In this document: positions 1 through 5,741 of the stretch, one piece after another | How the letters are laid out: every line of letters starts with the position of its first letter | Numbering within the stretch: the stretch's first letter is position 1 | Assembly: GCA_017501125.1 (NCBI GenBank) | Contig: JAFVXN010000158.1 | Coordinates: 1-6,463, forward strand | Source: Clostridia bacterium | Lineage (GTDB): Bacteria > Bacillota > Clostridia > Christensenellales > Borkfalkiaceae | Reading direction: 5' to 3' | Length of the DNA: 6,463 nucleotides | Translations under genes and position numbers: made by a program | Notes under the pieces: model-generated | Database searches by the model: none | Seen by the model: the letters and a program-made list of their open reading frames with translations, nothing else | What the model was told of the DNA's origin: nothing

Positions 1-1164
1 CTGATTATCGAGCGTGACGATTGTTTGGGCGGTATTCTCAATCAATGTATCCACAACGGCTTTGGGTTGACTAGGTTCAAAGAGAGTTTGTCGGGGCCAG
101 AATACGCCGCACGTTTTATCGACGAGGTGAAAAAGAGGGGGATTGACGTCCTTTTAGATACGGCGGTTCTTTCATTGACGAAGGATAAGGAGATTACGGC
201 AATCAACAGCCGAGAGGGGGTGTTTACCCTCCGTGCAAAATCCGTCGTCCTTGCCATGGGGTGTAGGGAGCGTAGCCGAGGTGCAATCCACGTACCAGGT
301 ACGCGTCCAGCGGGCGTTTTTTCGGCGGGGACGGCGCAAAAATACGTCAATATTAAAGGGTATATGCCAGGGCGTAGGGTGGTTATCTTGGGCTCGGGCG
401 ATATCGGGTTAATTATGGCAAGGCGCATGACGTTGGAAGGGGCGAAAGTACTTGCCGTGTGCGAAATTATGCCCTATTCTAGCGGTCTTCGTCGCAATAT
501 CGAGCAATGCCTTAACGACTTTGATATTCCGCTCTATTTGAGTCATACGCTGACGAAGATAGAGGGGGAGGAAAGGGTGACGGGCGTCGTCATCTCTAAG
601 GTCGACGAAAAAAGACAGCCGATTGCAGGCACGGAAAAACGTTTCGATTGCGATACCGTCTTGTTTTCCGTCGGCTTAATCCCCGAGAACGAGTTGACGA
701 AAGACGCAGGGATTGCCATATCCCCTGCGACAGGTGGTGCCGTCGTCACGCAGACGCGAGAAACGGACGTAGAGGGGATTTTCGCCTGTGGCAACGTCCT
801 GCACGTCCACGATTTAGTCGACTTCGTCTCGGAAGAGGCGGAGATTGCGGGCAAGTACGCGGCAAAATACGCTTTGCAAGGCAAGACGAAAGGGGCGCCC
901 CTCGACGTGACGGCAGGAGAGGGGATTTCCTACGTTTGTCCGCAAAGGATAGATAAGTCGCAGGCAGGGAAGGTCAAATTCTTCTTCCGTGTCAAAGAGG
1001 CGAAAAAGGACGTCGTCGTCAAGATAGATTGTGGCGAAAGAACCCTTCTTGAAAGGAAGAAAAAAGCCGTGACGCCAGGCGAAATGGAGACGATAACCGT
1101 CTCGCTGGACGATTTGCAGGACGAGAGCGGGCATTTAGCCGTCCGCTTGGAGGCAGGGGTATGA
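1..1164 (+). CDS. NAD(P)/FAD-dependent oxidoreductase, glycerol-3-phosphate dehydrogenase-associated type (5' partial)
   Basis: This pyridine-nucleotide:disulfide-oxidoreductase-fold flavoprotein probably passes electrons between an upstream GlpA-like glycerol-3-phosphate dehydrogenase and NAD(P) or another carrier in the cytoplasm. The frame is open from base 1, so the start and the N-terminal FAD-binding GxGxxG lie outside the window; roughly 30-40 residues are missing by family length (inference). Of 387 residues present, the family signatures are GGILNQCIHNGFGL (about 10-23), MGCRER followed by a PGTRPAGVFSAGTAQ stretch (86 onward), a second Rossmann motif GSGDIG (131-136) for NAD(P), and the FAD-site block GIFACGNVLHVHDLVDFVSEE (259-279). 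A C-terminal beta-rich domain of about 75 residues follows, starting near VCPQRID. A thioredoxin-reductase CxxC is not seen. Older annotations sometimes call such proteins sarcosine oxidase alpha subunit; the DUF1667 neighbour favours the glycerol-3-phosphate assignment. The stop overlaps the next start (ATGA, 1161-1164). Confidence 0.9.
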   Translation: MIIERDDCLGGILNQCIHNGFGLTRFKESLSGPEYAARFIDEVKKRGIDVLLDTAVLSLTKDKEITAINSREGVFTLRAKSVVLAMGCRERSRGAIHVPGTRPAGVFSAGTAQKYVNIKGYMPGRRVVILGSGDIGLIMARRMTLEGAKVLAVCEIMPYSSGLRRNIEQCLNDFDIPLYLSHTLTKIEGEERVTGVVISKVDEKRQPIAGTEKRFDCDTVLFSVGLIPENELTKDAGIAISPATGGAVVTQTRETDVEGIFACGNVLHVHDLVDFVSEEAEIAGKYAAKYALQGKTKGAPLDVTAGEGISYVCPQRIDKSQAGKVKFFFRVKEAKKDVVVKIDCGERTLLERKKKAVTPGEMETITVSLDDLQDESGHLAVRLEAGV

Positions 1165-1520
1165 AAAAAACGCTTACTTGTATAGAGTGTCCCGTCGGTT
1201 GTCAAGTGACGGTGGAGACGGAAGACGGCAAGATTCTTTCCGTGACGGGCAACGCCTGTCCTCGCGGCAAGGTGTACGCGGAGAACGAGGTCGTTTGCCC
1301 GCGGCGTATCGTCACCACGACGGCACGCGCGGAGGACGGCAAGATGATTCCCGTCAAGACGAATCGCGCGGTGAAGAAAGACGAGATATTTGCCGTGATG
1401 GAAAGGATAAAAAAGTTGTCTATTCGATTGCCCGTCGAGGTAGGCGACGTCGTATATAAAGAGATAGCCGAAGGTTGCGATTTGGTGGCGACGCGGGCGT
1501 TTGATAAGGAGAAAAGATGA
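1161..1520 (+). CDS. DUF1667 family protein, putative Fe-S electron-transfer partner of the upstream oxidoreductase
   Basis: This 119-residue cytoplasmic protein matches the DUF1667 pattern: an N-terminal CxxCPxGC block (C7, C10, C14), then GNACPRGKVYA (C33), a VVCPRR block (C46), a VKTN segment (65-68) that leads into a helical stretch, and a C-terminal LPVEVGDVVYKEI segment. The family's biochemical role is not established as far as I know. The order CxxCxxxC then CPRG resembles the [4Fe-4S] domain at the N-terminus of molybdopterin oxidoreductases, so an iron-sulfur cluster is a reasonable inference. Its invariable neighbour is the oxidoreductase just upstream, which suggests a small electron-transfer subunit of that complex. 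The start at 1161 is backed by GGAGG at 1149-1153 with 7 nt spacing, and it overlaps the upstream stop by ATGA. Its own stop overlaps the phosphatase start in the same way (1517-1520). Confidence 0.88.
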   Translation: MKKTLTCIECPVGCQVTVETEDGKILSVTGNACPRGKVYAENEVVCPRRIVTTTARAEDGKMIPVKTNRAVKKDEIFAVMERIKKLSIRLPVEVGDVVYKEIAEGCDLVATRAFDKEKR

Positions 1521-2338
1521 TAGACGTATTAGGGCGAGACGCGTCGGCGTTGCATAAGAAAAAACTGTTTTTGCTGGATATGGACGGCACGGTGTATTTG
1601 GACGAAATGCTATTCGACGGCGTAGCGGAATTTTTATCAAAAATTGAAAAAAGTGGTGGCAGGTACGTGTTTATCACCAACAATTCTTCCCGCTCCGTTA
1701 AAGATTACGTTAAAAAAATGCACCGACTGGGGCTTCATCAAATCGGCGACGAACACTTTTATACCTCCGTGCAGGCGGCGTGTGATTTGCTGAAAGAAAA
1801 GCACGCAAAGGATTTGATTTACGTGCAGGGGACGAAGTCGATGGTGGACGAGTTAATAGCCTGCGGCTTTAAGGTGACGACGAGATACGAAGAGGGAATT
1901 GACGTCGTGCTCATCGGCTACGATCCCGAACTCACGGGCGAAAAGATATACAATACTTGCAAAGTGTTGACGAAAAAGCCTGAGATACCTTACTACGCAA
2001 CCAATCCCGACTGGGTGTGTCCAGTCGACTTCGGCTACGTACCCGATTGCGGCGCGATGAGTCAAAGCATTTTCCGTGCGACGGGGAGAGAGCCGATATT
2101 TATCGGCAAGCCGCGCCCTACGATGGTGGAGTGCATGATAAAAAAATACGCCACTAATAAGCAAAACACGGTAGTGATAGGGGACAGGCTTTACACGGAT
2201 ATCGCCTCAGGGAATAACGCAGGGGTCGATACCGTATGCGTGCTTAGCGGCGAAGTCACCTTTGACGAAGTCAAAGCAGCCAAAGGGGTGGAACGCCCAA
2301 CCTTCCTTATGCAATCGGTTGCAGATATTTTTAAGTGA
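1517..2338 (+). CDS. HAD-IIA family phosphatase (NagD / phosphoglycolate phosphatase-like)
   Basis: This 273-residue soluble sugar- or glycerol-phosphate phosphatase has every HAD catalytic motif. Motif I is LLDMDGTVYLDE, with nucleophile D21 and acid/base D23. Motif II is FITNNSS with T54. The large C2-type cap lies between, about residues 80-190. Motif III is FIGKPRPTM with K198, and motif IV is VIGDRLYTDI with the metal-binding D223 and D228. Length and motif spacing fit NagD, YutF, AraL and eukaryotic PGP, which act on various small phosphates including 2-phosphoglycolate and glycerol 3-phosphate. The substrate cannot be read from sequence. Coupling to the glycerol-3-phosphate oxidoreductase module by an ATGA overlap points to glycerol phosphate or a damaged by-product of that pathway (inference). 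The start at 1517 has AAGGAG at 1506-1511, with a rather short 5 nt spacer. It is the last gene of the operon and is followed at once by a terminator. Confidence 0.92.
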   Translation: MIDVLGRDASALHKKKLFLLDMDGTVYLDEMLFDGVAEFLSKIEKSGGRYVFITNNSSRSVKDYVKKMHRLGLHQIGDEHFYTSVQAACDLLKEKHAKDLIYVQGTKSMVDELIACGFKVTTRYEEGIDVVLIGYDPELTGEKIYNTCKVLTKKPEIPYYATNPDWVCPVDFGYVPDCGAMSQSIFRATGREPIFIGKPRPTMVECMIKKYATNKQNTVVIGDRLYTDIASGNNAGVDTVCVLSGEVTFDEVKAAKGVERPTFLMQSVADIFK

Positions 2339-2339
2339 T

Positions 2340-2370
2340 AAAAAACCCGAGCCAACGCTCGGGTTTTTTT
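2340..2370. terminator. Bidirectional Rho-independent terminator between HAD phosphatase and trkH
   Basis: A perfect 7-bp stem, CCCGAGC (2346-2352) with GCTCGGG (2357-2363), closes a CAAC loop. It is flanked by six A (2340-2345) on the left and seven T (2364-2370) on the right. Each strand therefore reads as a GC stem followed by a U-tract. It sits 1 nt after the phosphatase stop and 6 nt past the trkH stop on the other strand, so it should terminate both convergent operons. Confidence 0.95.
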
Positions 2371-2376
2371 GCGCAT

Positions 2377-3849
2377 TTATTTTTTCCAAGTGGTAGGGGC
2401 AAAGAGTATCAGCATCGGGAAAATCTCCAACCTGCCTGCCAACATATCAAAGATGAATACGAACTTTGAGAAATCGTTGTAGACGGAGAAGTTGCCCATA
2501 GGGCCAACGGCACTTAAGCCAGGACCTACGTTATTCAAGGTGGATGCTACGGCAGAGAAGTTAGTAGTGGAGTCAATGCCGACGTTGAAAGAGACGAGTA
2601 GTGTAGAAAGGGCAAAGACGGCGATGTATGCGATGAAAAAAGCCGTGACAGACCGGACTACCTCGTGGCTGACGGGGCGGTGATCCATCGTGATTTTTTT
2701 CACACGGTTAGGTTGGATAAGGCTGCCGACTTCCCGCATTCCCGCTTTGGAAAGGATAACGATTCTGGATACTTTTATGCCTCCCCCTGTACTGCCAGCG
2801 CACGCTCCGATAAACATCAGCACGACGAGAATCGTTTGAGAAAAGACGGGCCACAAGGTATAATCTACGGTTCCAAATCCCGTTGTTGAGATAATTGAAG
2901 AGACGTAGAAGAAGGCGTGTTGTATCGATTCTCCAAGGGAATATTCATACTCGAATTTACCGCTAAAAATCATCGGCTCTAGCCAAATGTCCAAGGCTAT
3001 CAAGGCGACGGCGGTAAAGAAGATGGCAAGGAAGGCTCTAACTTCCGTATTAAAGGCGTCTTTAATTTTTCCTCTACCGATTAAGTAATAAGAGTTAAAG
3101 TTTATGGAGAAGAGTGCCATAAAGACGGTGACGACGATTTGTACATACAAGTTATAACCGGCGACGCCCTGTGAGTTGGCAAAGAACCCACCCGTACCAG
3201 CCGTTGCGAAGGAGGTCGTCACGGCTTCAAAGAGGGGCACACCGCCGCAAAGCAACATAATAAGTTGTATGATAGTCATACCAGCATAAATCGCGTACAA
3301 AATAATGGCGGTTTGTTTTACCTTCGGCACGATTTTTCCGACGACGGGACCAGGGCTTTCCGCCTTCATCATATGCATGTTCCTTGCGCCGCTAAGCGGA
3401 AGGAACGCCATAATGAGGACGAGCACGCCCATGCCGCCTACCCAGTGGGTAAAACTTCGCCACATCAATAAAGATTTTGCCATGCCGTCGATTTGTCCGC
3501 CGTTTAAGATGGTAGCCCCAGTAGTCGTAAAACCCGACACCGTCTCAAAGAGTGCGTCGACGTAGGAAGGGATAGCCCCCGATAAGACGAAAGGGAGCGC
3601 ACCGATAAGACTGATGACGATCCAACTGAGCGCCACGATAACGAACCCTTCTTTGGCGAAGATGGACGTATTTTTCGGCTTTTTGATAAAGCACAGCCCG
3701 CCCAGCGCAGCGCAAATACCGATACATATTAGGAAAGTGAAGAATTCCGCTTCCCAATAAATCGCGGCGGTAATCAACGGCAGGTGGAAGAATATCCCTT
3801 CGAACAACAGCAGCCAGCCGAGTGTGCGTCTAATGATAGAAAAATTCAT
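2377..3849 (-). CDS. trkH: TrkH family potassium uptake channel subunit
   Basis: This 490-residue integral membrane protein is the K+-translocating pore of the Trk system and works with the RCK protein TrkA encoded just upstream. It shows the four-fold MPM repeat with four filter segments: SGFTTTGAT (105-113), FATAGTGGF (214-222), ISTTGFGTVD (320-329) and LNNVGPGL (438-445). The glycines that line the selectivity filter (G111, G218, G324, G442) are all kept. The stretch GACAGSTGGGIKVSR (347-361) matches the gating loop in the third repeat, and the C-terminal GRLEIFPMLILF with a short WKK end is the usual family ending. Full length is normal for TrkH, with about ten or more hydrophobic segments. 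The start has AAGAGG (3859-3864) 9 nt upstream, overlapping the trkA stop. It is the second gene of the operon and ends at the shared terminator. Confidence 0.95.
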   Translation of the reverse strand: MNFSIIRRTLGWLLLFEGIFFHLPLITAAIYWEAEFFTFLICIGICAALGGLCFIKKPKNTSIFAKEGFVIVALSWIVISLIGALPFVLSGAIPSYVDALFETVSGFTTTGATILNGGQIDGMAKSLLMWRSFTHWVGGMGVLVLIMAFLPLSGARNMHMMKAESPGPVVGKIVPKVKQTAIILYAIYAGMTIIQLIMLLCGGVPLFEAVTTSFATAGTGGFFANSQGVAGYNLYVQIVVTVFMALFSINFNSYYLIGRGKIKDAFNTEVRAFLAIFFTAVALIALDIWLEPMIFSGKFEYEYSLGESIQHAFFYVSSIISTTGFGTVDYTLWPVFSQTILVVLMFIGACAGSTGGGIKVSRIVILSKAGMREVGSLIQPNRVKKITMDHRPVSHEVVRSVTAFFIAYIAVFALSTLLVSFNVGIDSTTNFSAVASTLNNVGPGLSAVGPMGNFSVYNDFSKFVFIFDMLAGRLEIFPMLILFAPTTWKK

Positions 3850-3858
3850 AAGATTTTG

Positions 3859-3864
3859 CCTCTT
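3859..3864 (-). promoter_or_regulatory. trkH ribosome binding site overlapping the trkA stop
   Basis: On the minus strand AAGAGG lies 9 nt before the trkH ATG, and its first two bases fall inside the trkA TAA stop (3863-3865). The intergenic gap is only 13 nt. Ribosomes finishing trkA would sit on this site, so translational coupling of the two subunits is likely (inference). Confidence 0.75.
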
Positions 3865-5218
3865 AGTTCAATACGTCGTCCACGCTGTCGATGGCGATAT
3901 CGGTGGTGACCACGACGACGGTGTCACCTGCCTCGATGACGTCGTTGCCACGAGGGATGATGACCTTTTTTCCTCGCACGATAGACGCAATCAAGACGTC
4001 GGGTTTGAATTTTAACTCGCTGAGTGGCGTACCGATAATTTTTGCGCCTTCGCCGACGAGGAATTCCGCCGCTTCGACTTTGTCCTCGATAATATTATAC
4101 AGCGTTAACATATTGCTTTCGTGCGATTTTTTGGTGCTACGCACGTAGCGTAAGATGCTGCTGGCGGTGACGTTTTTCGGGCAAACGACGGTATCAAGGT
4201 CCAACTTATTGATGACGCTATCGTAATCCGTACGGTTGATTTTCGTGATGATTTTTGCGTTCCCTGCGTCTTTGGCGAACAGGGATAAGATGATATTTTC
4301 TTCGTCGTATTGTGCCAAGGCGACGAAAGCGCTAGTGCGTTCAATGCCCTCTTCTAAGAGGAGCGATTTTTCGGATGCCACACCGTGGATAACGCTGATA
4401 TTCGGCCAACGCATAGCAAGGTCCTCGCAGATTTTTTCGTCCTTTTCGATGACTTTGAGCGTAATATCCGATTTGTCGAGGATATCGCAAAGGTAATGGG
4501 TGATGACGCCGCCGCCGACGACGATCGCGTCCTTGACGGTGTGCCCCTTGTAGTGGATTTTATGAAAGAATTTGTTCGCGTTCTTCGTCGTACCGATAAT
4601 GGACACGACGTCTTTGGGTTGGAAGACGAAATCTCCCTTAGGGATATACGCCTCGTCGCCACGCTCTACGGCGCAGACGAGGATATCGGGGTGAAATTTT
4701 GCCATCATGTCCTTGACGGAGAGCCCTTTGAGTTGTCCGTCCACTGCAAGACGGAATTTGATCAATTCCACGCGCCCTTTGCCGAACGGTTCGATTTTGA
4801 TGGCGGAAGGGAAGTGGAGTACGCGCGAGATTTCCTCTGCAGCGGCGTATTCCGGATTGATGACCATAACGAGCCCGAGTTCGTTTTGGAGATATTGCGC
4901 TTCTTTGCTGTAATCGGGGTTTTTGATACGGGCGATGGTCTGGCAGTTGCTCTCTTTTTTGGCGATCATACAGCACAAAAGATTGAGTTCGTCAGAGTTG
5001 GTGACGGCGATAAGCAGGTTGGCGTCTGCGATACCTGCCTCCAATTGCACCTCGTGCGTAGCACCGTTGCCGACGACGCCCATGACGTCCCATTGATCGG
5101 TGACGTATTTAACTCTGTCAGCGGATACGTCGACGACGGTGACGTTGTGCCCTTCCGCGCCGAGTTTTTCAGCCAAGGTTTGACCGACCCGTCCGCAACC
5201 TACGATGATGATTTTCAT
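3863..5218 (-). CDS. trkA: Trk system potassium transporter TrkA (double RCK protein)
   Basis: This 451-residue cytoplasmic regulator binds nucleotide and opens or closes the TrkH pore. Its architecture is RCK_N (about 1-120), RCK_C (about 140-220), a second RCK_N (about 228-345) and a second RCK_C (about 370-450), which is normal full-length TrkA. The first Rossmann fold has GCGRVG (7-12) and the ribose-binding acid D30, as expected for NAD(H). The second has GGGVIT (235-240), where the last glycine is a threonine, followed by an acid at E258, so ligand binding there may differ. I chose the ATG at 5218, not the in-frame ATG at 5266. MKIIIVGCGR is the usual N-terminus, GGAG is 9 nt upstream, and the 5266 codon lies upstream of the predicted transcript start. 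trkH follows after 13 nt. RCK_C domains in some Firmicutes bind cyclic di-AMP, which is possible here but not shown. Confidence 0.95.
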   Translation of the reverse strand: MKIIIVGCGRVGQTLAEKLGAEGHNVTVVDVSADRVKYVTDQWDVMGVVGNGATHEVQLEAGIADANLLIAVTNSDELNLLCCMIAKKESNCQTIARIKNPDYSKEAQYLQNELGLVMVINPEYAAAEEISRVLHFPSAIKIEPFGKGRVELIKFRLAVDGQLKGLSVKDMMAKFHPDILVCAVERGDEAYIPKGDFVFQPKDVVSIIGTTKNANKFFHKIHYKGHTVKDAIVVGGGVITHYLCDILDKSDITLKVIEKDEKICEDLAMRWPNISVIHGVASEKSLLLEEGIERTSAFVALAQYDEENIILSLFAKDAGNAKIITKINRTDYDSVINKLDLDTVVCPKNVTASSILRYVRSTKKSHESNMLTLYNIIEDKVEAAEFLVGEGAKIIGTPLSELKFKPDVLIASIVRGKKVIIPRGNDVIEAGDTVVVVTTDIAIDSVDDVLN

Positions 5219-5224
5219 AATCAA

Positions 5225-5231
5225 TTTCTCC
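5225..5231 (-). promoter_or_regulatory. trkA ribosome binding site (decides the start)
   Basis: On the minus strand GGAGAAA begins at 5231; its GGAG core ends 9 nt before the ATG at 5218. The alternative in-frame ATG at 5233 overlaps this site, and the one at 5266 has no comparable site and would lie outside the mRNA. This fixes the start at 5218. Confidence 0.85.
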
Positions 5232-5233
5232 AT

Positions 5234-5250
5234 AATATCTTTTAGATATT
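5234..5250. repeat. Perfect 7-bp inverted repeat at the predicted trkA transcript start
   Basis: AATATCT (5234-5240) and AGATATT (5244-5250) are perfect complements around a TTT spacer. The dyad begins about 7 nt after the -10 box, so it would occupy roughly +1 to +17 of the mRNA and end 2 nt before the GGAG site. It could be a 5' stem-loop that stabilises the message or modulates ribosome access, or a DNA operator. It is A/T-only except for one G/C pair per arm, so the RNA hairpin would be weak. Confidence 0.6.
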
Positions 5251-5256
5251 GCGTAT

Positions 5257-5285
5257 ATTCTACCATTTTGAAAAGGGATAGTCAA
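5257..5285 (-). promoter_or_regulatory. Sigma-70/sigma-A type promoter of trkAH
   Basis: Read on the minus strand, a -35 box TTGACT (5280-5285) and a -10 box TAGAAT (5257-5262) are separated by exactly 17 bp. Each matches consensus at five of six positions, and TGG just before the -10 adds an extended -10 element. The predicted start of transcription is near 5250, giving a leader of about 32 nt to the trkA ATG at 5218. Confidence 0.85.
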
Positions 5286-5297
5286 CCTTCTATCGTC

Positions 5298-5340
5298 CGT
5301 TTTTCAAAAAAGTGCCGTATTCTTTTTTTTATGAAAAACG
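5298..5340. repeat. AT-rich interrupted inverted repeat upstream of the trkA promoter
   Basis: CGTTTTTCA (5298-5306) is a perfect complement of TGAAAAACG (5332-5340). Inside it, AAAAAG (5307-5312) can pair with CTTTTT (5322-5327), leaving a four-base bulge and a 9-nt loop. The right arm shares two bases with the azlD terminator stem and covers its U-tract, so the two hairpins exclude each other. It is non-coding; the function is unknown and chance pairing of A and T tracts is possible. Confidence 0.45.
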
Positions 5341-5363
5341 CCGTAGAACTATGTTCTAAGGCG
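5334..5363 (-). terminator. Rho-independent terminator of azlCD
   Basis: On the minus strand an 11-bp stem (arms 5353-5363 and 5339-5349, one mismatch at 5343/5359) closes a 3-nt loop (5350-5352), followed by five U (5338-5334). It starts 12 nt after the azlD stop. The stem has four G-C pairs at its base, adjoining the U-tract, which is the usual terminator layout. It should separate azlCD from the downstream trkAH operon on the same strand. Confidence 0.85.
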
Positions 5364-5375
5364 CAAAATTTGCTA

Positions 5376-5741
5376 CTAAAAAGGCAACGGGAAGAAAATA
5401 AAGAGTACGGAAACAGCCAAGACGGCGGCGACCGCACAGATAGCCACGATTACGAGCGAGCGCTTAAAGATGGCGGCGACGATAGCGGTCACCGTCCCGA
5501 CGCTGGCGGTGATGAGGGCGGACGCCTGCACGGCGTAGACGGGCACGTTCCCGCTCGTCACGAAAAAGATAGAGGGGAAGGTCATTGCCGCAAGGACTGC
5601 GTAGGGCAGGTAATATAAAAGGCTGTTGACGAACCTCGACTTAATTTTCTTGCGGAAAAAGACGAAGGGAATCATACGGATAAGATAGGTGACGAGCGCC
5701 ATCACGGCGACCATCATCAAGGTGTAGGCGATTTCGTTCAT
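5376..5741 (-). CDS. azlD: AzlD family branched-chain amino acid transport protein (small subunit)
   Basis: This 121-residue membrane protein is the small partner of AzlC; together they form the two-component exporter for branched-chain amino acids and analogues (LIV-E type). Four hydrophobic segments are visible. The family block is a TYLIRMIPFVFFRKK stretch followed by LLYYLPYAVLAAMTFPSIFF, which contains the conserved R..P and LPYAVL...FP features of AzlD. Length is normal for the family (about 100-120). The ATG at 5741 overlaps the azlC stop by ATGA (5738-5741). It is preceded by a strong AAGGAGG (5749-5755) with 7 nt spacing that lies inside the azlC coding sequence, so the pair is probably translationally coupled. 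The stop is TAG, followed by a terminator. The actual substrate could differ, since this family also covers exporters of other amino acids. Confidence 0.92.
   Translation of the reverse strand: MNEIAYTLMMVAVMALVTYLIRMIPFVFFRKKIKSRFVNSLLYYLPYAVLAAMTFPSIFFVTSGNVPVYAVQASALITASVGTVTAIVAAIFKRSLVIVAICAVAAVLAVSVLFIFFPLPF

Noticed and set aside
289..304. Palindrome around GTACCAGGTAC
   Set aside because: It lies in a conserved coding stretch (HVPGTRP) of the oxidoreductase and has no promoter or other site near it.
930..1640. Open frame on the - strand (236 codons) spanning the DUF1667 gene
   Set aside because: It crosses three well-supported + strand genes, is rich in Arg and His as shadow frames are, and matches no family I know.
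4385..5245. Long open frame on the + strand (286 codons) antisense to trkA
   Set aside because: It mirrors the trkA coding frame, has no recognisable domain, and its Asp/Phe/Val-rich composition is what the reverse complement of trkA codons gives. trkA is certain.
5205..5618. Possible small + strand gene across the trkA-azlD spacer
   Set aside because: It overlaps the trkA promoter, the azlCD terminator and azlD coding sequence, and has no Shine-Dalgarno or family match.
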